Source of the DNA: Woeseiaceae bacterium | GTDB taxonomy: Bacteria > Pseudomonadota > Gammaproteobacteria > Steroidobacterales > Woeseiaceae | Direction of reading: 5' to 3' | Length of the DNA: 64,000 bases | Assembly: GCA_021773135.1 (NCBI GenBank) | Contig: JAJFKP010000055.1 | Span: 62,001-126,000 of the forward strand | Shown here: piece after piece, positions 17,906-26,816 of the stretch | Layout: every line of letters begins with the position of its first letter | How positions within the stretch are numbered: position 1 is the first letter of the stretch | Translations under genes and position numbers: made by a program | Notes under the pieces: model-generated | Seen by the model: the letters and a program-made list of their open reading frames with translations, nothing else | Databases searched by the model: none | What the model was told of the DNA's origin: nothing

Positions 17906-19360
17906 TCATTCCCTGAAATCGATATCCAGCTCCGCGGCGACGTAAAAAATGGTGACGTAGGCCGCGGTCAGGTAGCGCATGTCTGCGGGGATGATTTTGT
18001 CGAAGGTGTCGTTTGGCGTGTGGTGATAGGCGAAGTAGTCATTGGAATTCTGACCAAAATCAAGCGCCGGCATTCCTGCCCGGCCCAGCACACTCATGTC
18101 GGATGCGCCCACCGCGTCATTGGCATCGCTCCACGCCACGCCCAGAGGCGCGATCAGTTTGTGCATTTCCCGAACGACAGGCAGCGCCGTTGCGCCAACG
18201 CCGGAGGTCAGCGTGTGAATCCTGCCACCACCACCATCTACTTCGGCGCCAAGCAGATGCTTGCCAATAATGCCCTGGTTGGCCCTTGCATATTCCCGAA
18301 CGCCAAGCAGTCCGATTTCCTCGGCACCAAACAAGAGCACGCGAATCGAGCGGCGCGGACGTCCTTCCATTTGGCCAATCATCGCGGCTGCCGCCATCAT
18401 CGAACCGACCCCTGCACCGTCATCCAGGGCGCCTGTGCCTTCGTCCCATGAGTCAAGATGGGCACCCAACACAAGAAATTCGTCCGATCCCTCACGACCG
18501 GTGATTTCACCAATCACGTTTGCGCCGACAATCGGCCCGGTAATTTCCGAGGTCATGTTCAACCGCATCGTCATCGGTACTCCACGCTTTAGCATGTTTT
18601 GCATCAGGATTGCATCCGGAGCCGATACAGCCGCGTACGGTATTTTGCGGACACCGTCCTCGTAGCCGTAGCCACTGCCGGTATGCCCGTTGCGATTGTT
18701 ATCAATACCCACCGACCGAATGACAATCGCCTCGGCACCGCGCTTGGCAGCCTCAACGTGTCCCCGGCTCCTGGCGCGAGTTCCCTGACCGTAGCCGGCC
18801 ATGCGCGACGCACCCGGCGGCGGCACATAGTCAGCCATACTGTACGAAACGAAAGCAATCTTACCCTTGAGACTATCGCCTTCCGGGACCGCCAGCAGGT
18901 CATCAAACGTCGCGAACTCGATCACTTCGCCGACCAGATCACCGTCGGTGCCCACGCTATAACCCAGGGCAGTGAGGACCAGGTTCTGCCGATACGGTGC
19001 GACGATCTCCGCACTGGCCTCACCCCTGATCCAGCCGTGCTCAACCGGAAGTTCCTCGGTCCACACCCGGTCGAATCCGAGTTCCCTGAATTTCGCCTGC
19101 GCCCATGCGATCGCCCGTGCATCGCCTTCAGTACCTATTCGCCGTGGCCCGACCTCGGTCGTGATTGACTCGACAATGTCCACGGACAAATTATCGAGGA
19201 GCGCTTTTTCCCGGAGCAGTATCGCGTTATTCGCGATCTCGACGGGAATTATGGAATGATCGATCGTCAGGCCAACTATCGATTCGTCCGCGTGGACCGG
19301 CCCGGTGATCAGGAGACAGGCGACGAAACTCAGGATTCGCCAGCGTCGTTTCTTGTTCAT
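17906..19360 (-). CDS. Secreted M28-family metallopeptidase (aminopeptidase type)
   Basis: A signal peptide (ILSFVACLLITGPVHA) precedes a PA-like insert and the M28 catalytic domain. Zinc ligands and catalytic residues are visible in GAHLDSWDEGTGALDDGAG, LFGAEEIGLLG, ANDAVGASDMSVL and the final His of AYHHTPNDTFD. It probably releases N-terminal amino acids from peptides in the periplasm or outside the cell. It is the first gene on the minus strand before the DsrE-like gene; a gap of about 100 bp makes co-transcription uncertain. Confidence 0.9.
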   Translation of the reverse strand: MNKKRRWRILSFVACLLITGPVHADESIVGLTIDHSIIPVEIANNAILLREKALLDNLSVDIVESITTEVGPRRIGTEGDARAIAWAQAKFRELGFDRVWTEELPVEHGWIRGEASAEIVAPYRQNLVLTALGYSVGTDGDLVGEVIEFATFDDLLAVPEGDSLKGKIAFVSYSMADYVPPPGASRMAGYGQGTRARSRGHVEAAKRGAEAIVIRSVGIDNNRNGHTGSGYGYEDGVRKIPYAAVSAPDAILMQNMLKRGVPMTMRLNMTSEITGPIVGANVIGEITGREGSDEFLVLGAHLDSWDEGTGALDDGAGVGSMMAAAAMIGQMEGRPRRSIRVLLFGAEEIGLLGVREYARANQGIIGKHLLGAEVDGGGGRIHTLTSGVGATALPVVREMHKLIAPLGVAWSDANDAVGASDMSVLGRAGMPALDFGQNSNDYFAYHHTPNDTFDKIIPADMRYLTAAYVTIFYVAAELDIDFRE

Positions 19361-19462
19361 ATTTTATTGTCCGTAGTCTGCAAGTGAAAACATTCTGCAC
19401 CTATTGTGCAGTTCGCAGACTGGCAATGCACCTGTCCGGCGCCGGCCGGTATTGCACAGTGT

Positions 19463-19493
19463 AAAAAAGGGTCGTCCCGGAATGGAACGACCC
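19463..19493 (-). terminator. Rho-independent terminator after the PspA/vWA operon
   Basis: On the minus strand the 7-bp arms GGGTCGT / ACGACCC enclose an 11-nt loop and are followed by six Ts. It lies about 27 bp past the vWA stop. Confidence 0.7.
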
Positions 19494-19519
19494 CGCTACG
19501 AACCTGGCTTGGCGGGAGA

Positions 19520-20719
19520 CTAGTAGGCAGGTCCATCCTTGTATTCGAGGCCTGACTTACCAGCCTGCTCTTTCACGGTTTCGTAAAGTTTTTGATCGAG
19601 TGAATCGTGCAATCCGCCGGCTTCGTCCACTTTCTTGGCAATGAACTGGTCCCGGTCTTTGGCCAGACGACGAATTTTTTGCTGAATATCGGCACGTTCT
19701 TCTGCCAACTGAGCAACATATGCAACCTGCTCCTCGCGCGGCATAGGTTTCAGTGCGGCCGGCAATTCGTCAGATTCAATTTCCTCGAGTGCAACGACAC
19801 CACTGGCAATCGCATCGACCAACTCGTTGTCACCGAGAAGATTTTCGCGTCCCGCTTCGCCGGCATTGAATGTGCCTCGCCTGGCGCGCGCAGCGACGGA
19901 TGCCTTCGCATTGACTTTCTCTGTCGCCGCAACCTTGTCATCCATTAGTCTTTTTTCCTCTGCGGTGCCGTAGTAAAGGCGCGTTGCATCGAGCTTTGCA
20001 GCCAACGTTGCGATTTCTTTATCGAACGGCGATTCGTAAGCTACCGCGCCCCCGGCCTGGTCGACCTGGAAAAAATTGCCGTGCCCCAGGCTGGCAATGG
20101 TGGTCCACGGCTCGATGGTTGATGGAATATTGCCTGCCTGGATGGTATTGATAACGATGCCGCGTTCGTTGGCTGCAGCAACAATTGCCGGATACTGTGT
20201 TTCGTTGTAGTCCATGTGCGGTGGTGCATCGCCTACCAGGAAGATTGTCTGGTACGCCTGTTCAGCATTGCTCCAGGACATGGCATACACCGCATCATAA
20301 AGTGCTTGGTTGACGCTCTCAGGGGTATCGCCGCCACCGCCCGCCTGGAAATCCATCAACGTCGCGTATACCGAGTCCAGGTCATTATTCAGGTCAACCA
20401 CTCGCGTTACATAGGCATCGCCCCGGTCGCGATAACCGACGAGACCAATGCGAATATCCGGCGTTTGTTGCGCAGAAGCCATAGTGGATGCAATGGACCA
20501 GATCTTTTCTTTCGCGGTCTGGATCAGCCCGGACATGCTGCCGGTCGTATCCAGCACGAAGACTACGTCCACAACCGGTCGAGTTGCTGTTATGTGGTGG
20601 TTTGTCTGTGGGTCAATCTGCGGATTCGCATTGACCGCCTTAGCCTGAAGCTGCGGGTAGTACATTACCGTGCCAAGCGTCAGAGCGAATAATGCCGTTC
20701 CTAAAATTTTCATATTCAT
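19520..20719 (-). CDS. Exported von Willebrand factor A domain protein
   Basis: I place the start at MNMKILGTALFAL, preceded by GAGGAATTG; the longer frame lacks a ribosome site. An N-terminal hydrophobic signal/anchor is followed by a vWA domain from about residue 50 to 240 with the MIDAS motif DTTGSMSG (Asp57). The remaining 160 residues are helical and charged (PMPREEQVAYVAQLAEERADIQQ), probably a coiled coil. It is the last gene of an operon with a PspA-type gene and a membrane protein. It probably binds a partner through a divalent metal at the outer face of the inner membrane. Confidence 0.88.
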   Translation of the reverse strand: MNMKILGTALFALTLGTVMYYPQLQAKAVNANPQIDPQTNHHITATRPVVDVVFVLDTTGSMSGLIQTAKEKIWSIASTMASAQQTPDIRIGLVGYRDRGDAYVTRVVDLNNDLDSVYATLMDFQAGGGGDTPESVNQALYDAVYAMSWSNAEQAYQTIFLVGDAPPHMDYNETQYPAIVAAANERGIVINTIQAGNIPSTIEPWTTIASLGHGNFFQVDQAGGAVAYESPFDKEIATLAAKLDATRLYYGTAEEKRLMDDKVAATEKVNAKASVAARARRGTFNAGEAGRENLLGDNELVDAIASGVVALEEIESDELPAALKPMPREEQVAYVAQLAEERADIQQKIRRLAKDRDQFIAKKVDEAGGLHDSLDQKLYETVKEQAGKSGLEYKDGPAY

Positions 20720-20738
20720 GGTCAATTCCTCGTGAAAT

Positions 20739-21302
20739 TTAATTTGTGAAAATTTGTTGCAGGGCCTGGTCAGCCTGGCGCCGTGCCTGCTCAAACCTGT
20801 CGTTCTCAATCGACGGCGCAGCTGGAGCGCTGCGGTTTCTAAAGCTTCGCGGGATCCACACAAACACCGCCTGCACCAGGAAGAAACACCACACGCCAAT
20901 GAAAACGCTGCCCGTGCGTTCAAGTGCCCAGCCAAGTGCGAATACGCTGCTGGCGCTAAGACCGAGATCCAGAAAAGACGGCAGCACACCCGTGTAGAAA
21001 TAGAGGGACCGCACCAGCCAGATGGCACCAACATGAAGCAGGACATAAAACCCCAGCGGGGGACTGATCCACCAGGTGATCGATGCCATAAGACCCCAGG
21101 CGAAGAGAGTCGTCAGCCGACCAGTGGGCTCGTCGTTGGTACGAAAAAGGAACAACAGGTACGCCAGTCCCAGCGCCGGAACCACTAACCTCACCACGCT
21201 AAGGAATCCGACGAATGGTGTGAGCGTCGCAATGACTGCGCTGGCGGCAAACGCAAGCAGAGCTGCGACGGCAACACCGTGCATAAAGTTGGGTTTATTC
21301 AT
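20739..21302 (-). CDS. Multi-span inner-membrane protein of the PspA/vWA operon
   Basis: 187 aa with about five hydrophobic segments (VAVAALLAFAASAVIATL, VVRLVVPALGLAYLLFLF, LFAWGLMASITWW and two more) and a C-terminal charged helix (RFEQARRQADQALQQIF). No family recognised. Its start overlaps the pspA stop by 4 bp and it ends 19 bp before the vWA start, so the three are one transcription unit. It may be the membrane anchor linking cytoplasmic PspA to the exported vWA protein. Confidence 0.75.
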   Translation of the reverse strand: MNKPNFMHGVAVAALLAFAASAVIATLTPFVGFLSVVRLVVPALGLAYLLFLFRTNDEPTGRLTTLFAWGLMASITWWISPPLGFYVLLHVGAIWLVRSLYFYTGVLPSFLDLGLSASSVFALGWALERTGSVFIGVWCFFLVQAVFVWIPRSFRNRSAPAAPSIENDRFEQARRQADQALQQIFTN

Positions 21303-21850
21303 GCCGCACCTCGCGTTGCTTTCTCACGCAGGTACGCAATTTCGACCTCGTCATCGCCGATGCGCAGGTCTCGGGTCAACCAGCCAATATCATCGTAGTC
21401 GGATCCTGCAGCCGACCCAGGCAAGCGGTGACCGACCAGTTCGGCCTTTTGGCGCAAGCTCTCCAGCGTGCCTCGGTTCTCGTCGAGCAGTGTCCGATGT
21501 TCGGCAAGAAAGCGTGCGTTGCTTTCGAACCTGGTGGTCAGCTTCTTCTGGATTCGTTCGGCCTCCAGTTTCTTCCTGATCAGCGTTTTGGCGAGGTCGT
21601 CCTTCCCTGACTCAAAGCAAAGATCCAGTTGGTTGCCAAATTCATCGATCGACGAGGTTACCTCGGTGCGACGAACGTTCAGGGTTTCCTGGTCATGCAC
21701 ACAAATTGCGATGCGCTGCTCGTTGGCTGCAAGCTCGTCTTCCATGTCGCGAATTGCCTGCTTAAGCAGCTGCTCGGGCTCTTCGATCTGATCAAGCACA
21801 GCGTTGAAATCTGCTTTAAAGAGCCTGGCGACTCGATTGATTAGGGCCAT
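21299..21850 (-). CDS. pspA: PspA/IM30 (ESCRT-III superfamily) membrane-stress protein
   Basis: 183 residues, almost entirely helical, starting MALINRVARLFKADFNAVLDQIEEPEQLLKQAIRDM, of which the first amphipathic helix and EEPEQLLKQAIRDME match the PspA/Vipp1 family. A long coiled coil follows (residues 30-140). Shorter than E. coli PspA (about 222). It would coat stressed inner membrane. No pspB, pspC or pspF is present; instead it heads an operon with a membrane protein and a vWA protein. Confidence 0.85.
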   Translation of the reverse strand: MALINRVARLFKADFNAVLDQIEEPEQLLKQAIRDMEDELAANEQRIAICVHDQETLNVRRTEVTSSIDEFGNQLDLCFESGKDDLAKTLIRKKLEAERIQKKLTTRFESNARFLAEHRTLLDENRGTLESLRQKAELVGHRLPGSAAGSDYDDIGWLTRDLRIGDDEVEIAYLREKATRGAA

Positions 21851-22191
21851 GATAGTGTCTCCACGGTTTCAGTTTGTGGAACCATGGTAGGCATCAGCGC
21901 GTCGGCATTTAAGACACGCTTTCGTAAACCCTGATACGGCCGGTTTACATTGAATTTACGTTACGTATTAAAGCCTGCGGATTCGTTACCACAATCCACT
22001 TCGGAGTCTGTAAATTCCTGCTGGACTAATTGCTGCAGACATGCAAAACGCCTGACCTGCGAGTGCTGCAAGCAGGCGTATTTTGCCCGCCATCAATTAC
22101 TTGTTGATCGCTATTTGCACACTTACACGCATGTTATTGTGTAACTGGAAAGTCAAGACATCATCGAGATACGTTCAGGGATACGACTGCT
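21851..22191. other. Intergenic region between divergent pspA and DUF4404 genes
   Basis: About 340 bp with promoters for both sides expected. I see a CGCCTG/CAGGCG stem near 22050-22079 and an inverted repeat near 22123 (listed separately). No sigma-54 promoter of the psp type was recognised. A 64-codon Cys-rich open frame here lacks a ribosome site and is probably chance. Confidence 0.5.
22123..22144. repeat. Inverted repeat upstream of the DUF4404 gene
   Basis: TTACAC and GTGTAA separated by 10 bp, about 50 bp before the start codon. The form fits a dimeric regulator site, but there is only one copy. Confidence 0.35.
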
Positions 22192-22455
22192 ATGAGCAAT
22201 GAAGAAATACGCCATCTCCTCGCCAAACTACAGGAGGAAATCCAGACAACCGATCTGGACGCCGAAACCCGGTCGCTCATGCGCAAGCTCGATGCGGACA
22301 TTCACAGCCTGGTTGACCCCGATACGGCAACCGATGATGCCAATCCCGTGCTGGAAAGAGCCAGGTTGCTGGAAGCGAAATTCGCGACCAATCACCCGAC
22401 TGCAGAACGTCTGACGACAGAGGTCATAAACATACTTGCGAGGATGGGTATTTAG
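22192..22455 (+). CDS. DUF4404 family protein
   Basis: 87-aa acidic, fully helical cytoplasmic protein; the pattern EEIRHLLAKLQEEIQ, a central LMRKLDADIHSL and a C-terminal TTEVINILARMGI match DUF4404. AGGGA precedes the ATG. Function unknown. Confidence 0.8.
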   Translation: MSNEEIRHLLAKLQEEIQTTDLDAETRSLMRKLDADIHSLVDPDTATDDANPVLERARLLEAKFATNHPTAERLTTEVINILARMGI

Positions 22456-22545
22456 GCTCGCGCAGAGAACACCTGTGCATTAGGCGACGGTCGGCAAAAT
22501 AAACTTCGGCTTCGGCTAGAATTTCGTTAAGAAAGGGGAAATAAC

Positions 22546-22998
22546 GTGCCGCAATCTGAACCTGCAATACCTCAAATCAGGGATTTCCGTCCGTTCCTGG
22601 TTTGCAACAGTGATAATTACGATGAGACGAAGGCGTTCTATATGGACCTGGGATTCAGGAAACTCTGGGACGATGGTGGCAGCGCATGCGAATTCGCAAC
22701 AGGATTTGCGAGCCAACGATTCCTCGTAACACTGCACCATGGACTCGAGCCGACGCGCAACGCTATGTTGCAGTTCTGGGTAGATGACGCCGAGGCCTGG
22801 TACGATCACCTGCAGAGTTTGCAGCTTGAAGGGCGTTACCCTGGCGTCAAAATCGATGCACCAAGCGTGGCTCCCTGGGGCTGGCTGATCACCTACGTGA
22901 CAGACCCGTCCGGAATACTATTGCATTTCGCCCAACCGCACAGTGAAGAAAACAAGGCGTTTTTTAATAACGCGGAGTGGATTCAAAAAGGAGACTGA
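22546..22998 (+). CDS. VOC-superfamily (glyoxalase/bleomycin-resistance fold) protein
   Basis: GTG start with GAAAGGGG upstream. A single VOC unit: FRPFLVCNSDNYDETKAFYMDLGF at the N-terminus (read as a short motif block around NYDETKAFY), LQFWVDDAEAWYDHL in the middle, and YVTDPSGILLHFAQP carrying the C-terminal metal-ligand position (here His rather than Glu in the usual ExxR block). It could be a small-molecule-binding or dioxygenase-fold enzyme; the substrate is not predictable. Confidence 0.8.
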   Translation: MPQSEPAIPQIRDFRPFLVCNSDNYDETKAFYMDLGFRKLWDDGGSACEFATGFASQRFLVTLHHGLEPTRNAMLQFWVDDAEAWYDHLQSLQLEGRYPGVKIDAPSVAPWGWLITYVTDPSGILLHFAQPHSEENKAFFNNAEWIQKGD

Positions 22999-23078
22999 TC
23001 TGCCGGGCGCTGTCGCAGGTTACCGTTAATCGAATGCCAGCACTGCCCTGTCAAGCATGGCTCGCCGGGATTCACTAA

Positions 23079-23585
23079 TCAGTTTGCAGCAATCGACTCG
23101 CGCTTCGCGAAAAACTGGACTCGAGCCGTATTGTATCGAGCAAAAGCCTCTTGCAATTCCGGATTAGCCGCCATCAGTGTTTCCATTCTCTGCTGATACG
23201 TTTGCATCTTCTCGTCGAGAGCAGGATCAGAACTCTGGTTGGCCACACTCGAAAGGTTGTTGCGATTTCGACGTGCATGTCGCTCGAATGCTTTCGTAAC
23301 GAACTGTGCTCGGCAAACGTGATTCTTGATATTGGTTCCGGTCGCCTTTTCATACCGGCACCGAACGTCAAACTCCTTTTCATCGTTTAACTTGTTGTAG
23401 ATTGAATAGAAGTCCTCTTCGGCCTCGTACGTCTCTCGACGCAGTTGCGCCAGCGATTTCTTGCTGACCACAACGATTTCATCCGCCGGCGCGTTGTCTG
23501 CAGCCGCGCTATCCTGTCCCAGTGCAGCCATCGGTGCGGCTACAGCGGCGACTATGATCGCCAGTATCATACGAGTTGGTTTCAT
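23079..23585 (-). CDS. Small exported protein of unknown function
   Basis: A signal peptide (MKPTRMILAIIVAAVAAP) is followed by an Ala/Asp-rich segment and a helical mature part (SLAQLRRETYEAEEDFYSIY, two cysteines, and a C-terminal helix). No family recognised. Alternative ATG four codons upstream. A 30-bp palindrome almost identical to the operator of the RND efflux operon lies directly upstream, so the gene is probably in the same regulon. Confidence 0.75.
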   Translation of the reverse strand: MKPTRMILAIIVAAVAAPMAALGQDSAAADNAPADEIVVVSKKSLAQLRRETYEAEEDFYSIYNKLNDEKEFDVRCRYEKATGTNIKNHVCRAQFVTKAFERHARRNRNNLSSVANQSSDPALDEKMQTYQQRMETLMAANPELQEAFARYNTARVQFFAKRESIAAN

Positions 23586-23603
23586 TGTGGTTACCATTAG
23601 TAG

Positions 23604-23633
23604 TATAGTGTTGTAGTTAAGTATAACACTATA
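23604..23633. promoter_or_regulatory. Second copy of the RND-operon-type palindromic operator
   Basis: AGTG-N16-CACT core with ATA/TAT extensions on both sides, two mismatched positions in the 15-bp arms. The half sites (AGTGTTRTASTT) match those of the perfect palindrome near 7.8 kb. It ends only 18 bp from the chosen start codon, so a bound repressor would block the promoter. Confidence 0.65.
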
Positions 23634-23785
23634 TAACCCTGACACAAGTCGCGAATCAGTTATGCATAGTGCTGCCCTGGTAAGTCATAGATGCATGAAC
23701 ACCTGATTTCGTTTATGCCATTTAGACATAAGCGGACGAGCACCCAAAGTGTCGCTGACTTCTTTAACTTCATGAGGGTTGAGTA

Positions 23786-24367
23786 ATGACCGATGCGGAC
23801 TTAAATTCCCGCCTGCAGTTCCTGCGGGAAGTGGAGCAGCTGAAGGACACGCTTCGCAGTGCCTATACCCGCAACGGACGCACTGAGAGCGTTGCCGATC
23901 ACTCGTGGCGATTGGCGCTCCTCGTGATGACCTTTGCGGACCATTTACCCGATGTCGATTTACTGCGTCTGTTAAAAATCTGTGTGTTGCATGATCTTGG
24001 TGAAGCTATACACGGGGACATCCCCGCCCCGGACCAGGATCTGGACTCACCCAAATCAGAACAGGAACGGAACGACTTCCTGAGCCTTATTGCGCCACTG
24101 CCCGCTTCAATCCGGTCGGAGTTCCTGTCGCTGTGGGATGAATACGAAAACGGAGTAACTCGCGAAGCCAAGGCCGCTAAGGCGCTGGACAAAATCGAGA
24201 CCATTTTGCAGCATAACCAGGGAGCCAATCCTGACAACTTCGACTATGCGTTCAACCTCGCATACGGCAAGACACATACGGACGGCGTTCCAGTAGCCGC
24301 AGCCCTGCGCACGATGCTTGATGCAGAAACCCAATCGAAAGCGGGCCCCCAGGCAAGCGACAATTAA
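23786..24367 (+). CDS. HD-domain phosphohydrolase (YfbR/HDDC2-like 5'-deoxynucleotidase)
   Basis: The metal-binding H...HD...D pattern is seen in ESVADHSWRLALL, ICVLHDLGEAIHGDIP and the downstream acidic residue region ALDKIETILQHNQG. The family removes phosphate from deoxynucleoside monophosphates. GAGG precedes the ATG. 193 aa is the usual length. Confidence 0.87.
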   Translation: MTDADLNSRLQFLREVEQLKDTLRSAYTRNGRTESVADHSWRLALLVMTFADHLPDVDLLRLLKICVLHDLGEAIHGDIPAPDQDLDSPKSEQERNDFLSLIAPLPASIRSEFLSLWDEYENGVTREAKAAKALDKIETILQHNQGANPDNFDYAFNLAYGKTHTDGVPVAAALRTMLDAETQSKAGPQASDN

Positions 24368-24412
24368 TCCAGGGCGAGCCTCAGAGCAGTCGATTGCCAG
24401 CGAATTTAAGCG

Positions 24413-26626
24413 TCAATCTCCCGGATGATAGGTCCGCGTTGCGCGCGCCTCTACATCTTCCCGGTAATAGGCAACGTCCTTGAACTGACGATCGGCATAG
24501 CGCTGTGCCTGGTCGTCGAAATGAGGCGACGACGGATCCCCGCTCTGGCCGCCCGCGAGCATGCTTTTAGCCTTTACGCGATCGGTGAATTCAACCACGG
24601 CGACAAAACTGTTGCCGGACGTTCCGTAGAGCTTCTTGGTGCCTGGATATCGACGCGCCCCAAATGAGGCCAGTGCGCCCCAGTTACCGGACGCCATACC
24701 AATGGGCAGCGATGGCTCGTCGTCATTGAACGGTTGCTGTATCGCGCCGTTCAGTCGCTGGTAGCGATTGACCTCGCCCCAGGGCACGTCCCACTGTCCA
24801 AAATCGTCTTCCAGCATTTTGATCGTATCGGCAAAAATTTTCAGCCGCTCGGCATGCGGGGATCCTTCGCCGAAGTAGTTGACCCGCTCCAGGAACGTCG
24901 CGCCGTCAGGGCGCACACCATCCTCGTTGTACCGGCTGGCATAGAAATGCGCGAGCGTCATGGCGACCGAATCCACCGCTACCCGGAAATCCCAGTCGCG
25001 CAACACGTTCATAGGTTCTGCCAGGTCCTTGTTCGCTTCTCCGGACTCCTCAAAGGCTTCGATCAGTCCCGGAATGAGGTTTTCGAAGCCCGGCAGATAC
25101 GTGTCGTAGGCAATATCTATGAGCCCATCGAGAGTCAGGTCAGATAGTTCTGTCAATACGCGAACCGCGTGCAGGCCGCGAAAATTTTCGGCGTCGGGCG
25201 CCATGTACACCGGGTAGTCCTCGCGCTTCGGACTGTATTCGGCGGCCGCCGTAAACGGCGTCGAATTGGTATTCTGAATCCAGCCATTGTCCGGGTTCAC
25301 GACCGTCACGATCTCCTCGACATCGTGCAATCCCTGCCAGTCAGTAGCCGGGTTACTGCCGTCCACCGGCTGCGAATAGTCGAACGTCGGGTCGCGGCGC
25401 GGCACGAAGTTGCCGTGGTAATAGGCAATGTTGCCGCTTGAATCCGCATAAACGGTGTTGTTCGAAGAATTGGTGCGCATATCCATCATTTCCCAGAACT
25501 GCTCGTGGTTCGCAAGCTTGGTGCGGATGAAGGACTGCTGCAGTGCGCGTACCGGATCCCAGTTGAGGGCAGTTGCGGTCCATTTGCCGTCCTCGAGATG
25601 GGTAATCGGTCCGTGATGCGTGTGATACATCGGGAACGTCCTTTCTGACATACCCGCGCCGTCTTTGTACCTGAGCGTCACTTCGGACACCTCTACCGGC
25701 CGGCTCTCGTCACCATATCGATAGAACAGCTGTCCGTCTTCCTCGTACACGTCTTCGACAAATTCGTCCATAAAGTCGAGGCGCGTCGACGTATGCATCC
25801 AGCCTGTATCCTCATTGAATCCCTGGTAGACAAAGAACTGCCCCCATGTAACGGCGCCATACGCGTTCAGACCTTCCTCGCTAACCACATGAATCTCGCC
25901 ACGAAAGAAAAACGATGTGTGCGGGTTAATCAGCAGCATGGCACTGCCTGACGCCGTATGCTCGCCGGAAATGGCAAACCCGTTCGACCCGCGGGGCTCT
26001 TTGAGCTGTCGATCATCCACAACGTCGCTGCGCAGGGTCTCAAGCGGGGTTTGTCCCCCGTACAGCATCCTGATGCCGTCGACGTCAACGGACTCGATAT
26101 CGCCACCAATCGAACCCTCGCTGAAGAACATCGGCATCCAGGGTTCGAATTTCGTCAGCAATCGCGGCCGCACTTCGGGGTGGGTGTGCAGGTAATAGTT
26201 GATGCCATCAGCAAAGGCATCGCAAAGATCTTTAAGCCACTGCGGCGAATCATCGTAAGCGCCCTGCGCTTCAGCGACAGTCATGTAGAGCCGTGCCCTG
26301 AGATCACTATAAAGCGCCTCCTCACCCTCCACTTCGGCAAGTCGACCGGTTGCCCATATGTAGTTTTGCTCAACCCGGTTGAAGTCATCCTCGCTTTGGG
26401 CATACAGCATGCCGAAGACCGCATCGGCGTCTGTCTGCGCATAGATGTGCGGCACGCCAAAATCGTCGCGGATGATCGTTACCTTGGCTGCTCGCGCCTC
26501 GAGGCGGGCAATTTCCGGATCGACTGCCTGATCCACGACCGGTTCGGCAGCTTTCTCCCCGCAACCGGTGAACAACAACAGCATTGGAATGAGCAAGCTG
26601 AGCGGCGAAACGAAACTTTTGAACAT
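24413..26626 (-). CDS. Penicillin-acylase-family N-terminal serine hydrolase, lipoprotein
   Basis: The start at MFKSFVSPLSLLIPM has GGGGG upstream and gives a lipobox LLLFTGC. The alpha-subunit region (VTIIRDDFGVPHIYAQTD) is followed by the autoprocessing site RGSNGFAIS, in which Ser214 would become the N-terminal nucleophile of the beta subunit. INPHTSFFFRGEIH, WQGLHDVEEIV and the C-terminal GMASGNWGALASFGARRYPG support the Ntn fold. Members cleave penicillins, acyl-homoserine lactones or other amides; the substrate here is unknown. 737 residues, normal for the family. Confidence 0.9.
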   Translation of the reverse strand: MFKSFVSPLSLLIPMLLLFTGCGEKAAEPVVDQAVDPEIARLEARAAKVTIIRDDFGVPHIYAQTDADAVFGMLYAQSEDDFNRVEQNYIWATGRLAEVEGEEALYSDLRARLYMTVAEAQGAYDDSPQWLKDLCDAFADGINYYLHTHPEVRPRLLTKFEPWMPMFFSEGSIGGDIESVDVDGIRMLYGGQTPLETLRSDVVDDRQLKEPRGSNGFAISGEHTASGSAMLLINPHTSFFFRGEIHVVSEEGLNAYGAVTWGQFFVYQGFNEDTGWMHTSTRLDFMDEFVEDVYEEDGQLFYRYGDESRPVEVSEVTLRYKDGAGMSERTFPMYHTHHGPITHLEDGKWTATALNWDPVRALQQSFIRTKLANHEQFWEMMDMRTNSSNNTVYADSSGNIAYYHGNFVPRRDPTFDYSQPVDGSNPATDWQGLHDVEEIVTVVNPDNGWIQNTNSTPFTAAAEYSPKREDYPVYMAPDAENFRGLHAVRVLTELSDLTLDGLIDIAYDTYLPGFENLIPGLIEAFEESGEANKDLAEPMNVLRDWDFRVAVDSVAMTLAHFYASRYNEDGVRPDGATFLERVNYFGEGSPHAERLKIFADTIKMLEDDFGQWDVPWGEVNRYQRLNGAIQQPFNDDEPSLPIGMASGNWGALASFGARRYPGTKKLYGTSGNSFVAVVEFTDRVKAKSMLAGGQSGDPSSPHFDDQAQRYADRQFKDVAYYREDVEARATRTYHPGD

Positions 26627-26816
26627 GTGACCCCCGTCATTGGTTGGCTGTGCCGACGAACGAATCTGTGGCAGGGATGTTGTTTTACAGCATGCGTCGA
26701 CACGGTAAAAGGCCCGCCACAAATATTCGCCGACAAGATTCTCAAGTCATTGATTTTACAAAAACGTTACATTGCGCCACGCACAGAACGCCAGCGACCT
26801 GATAGCCTTTGCAGTG

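Noticed and set aside
21950-22144. 64-codon Cys-rich frame in the pspA/DUF4404 gap
   Set aside because: No ribosome site, and overlaps stem and inverted-repeat sequences that look regulatory.
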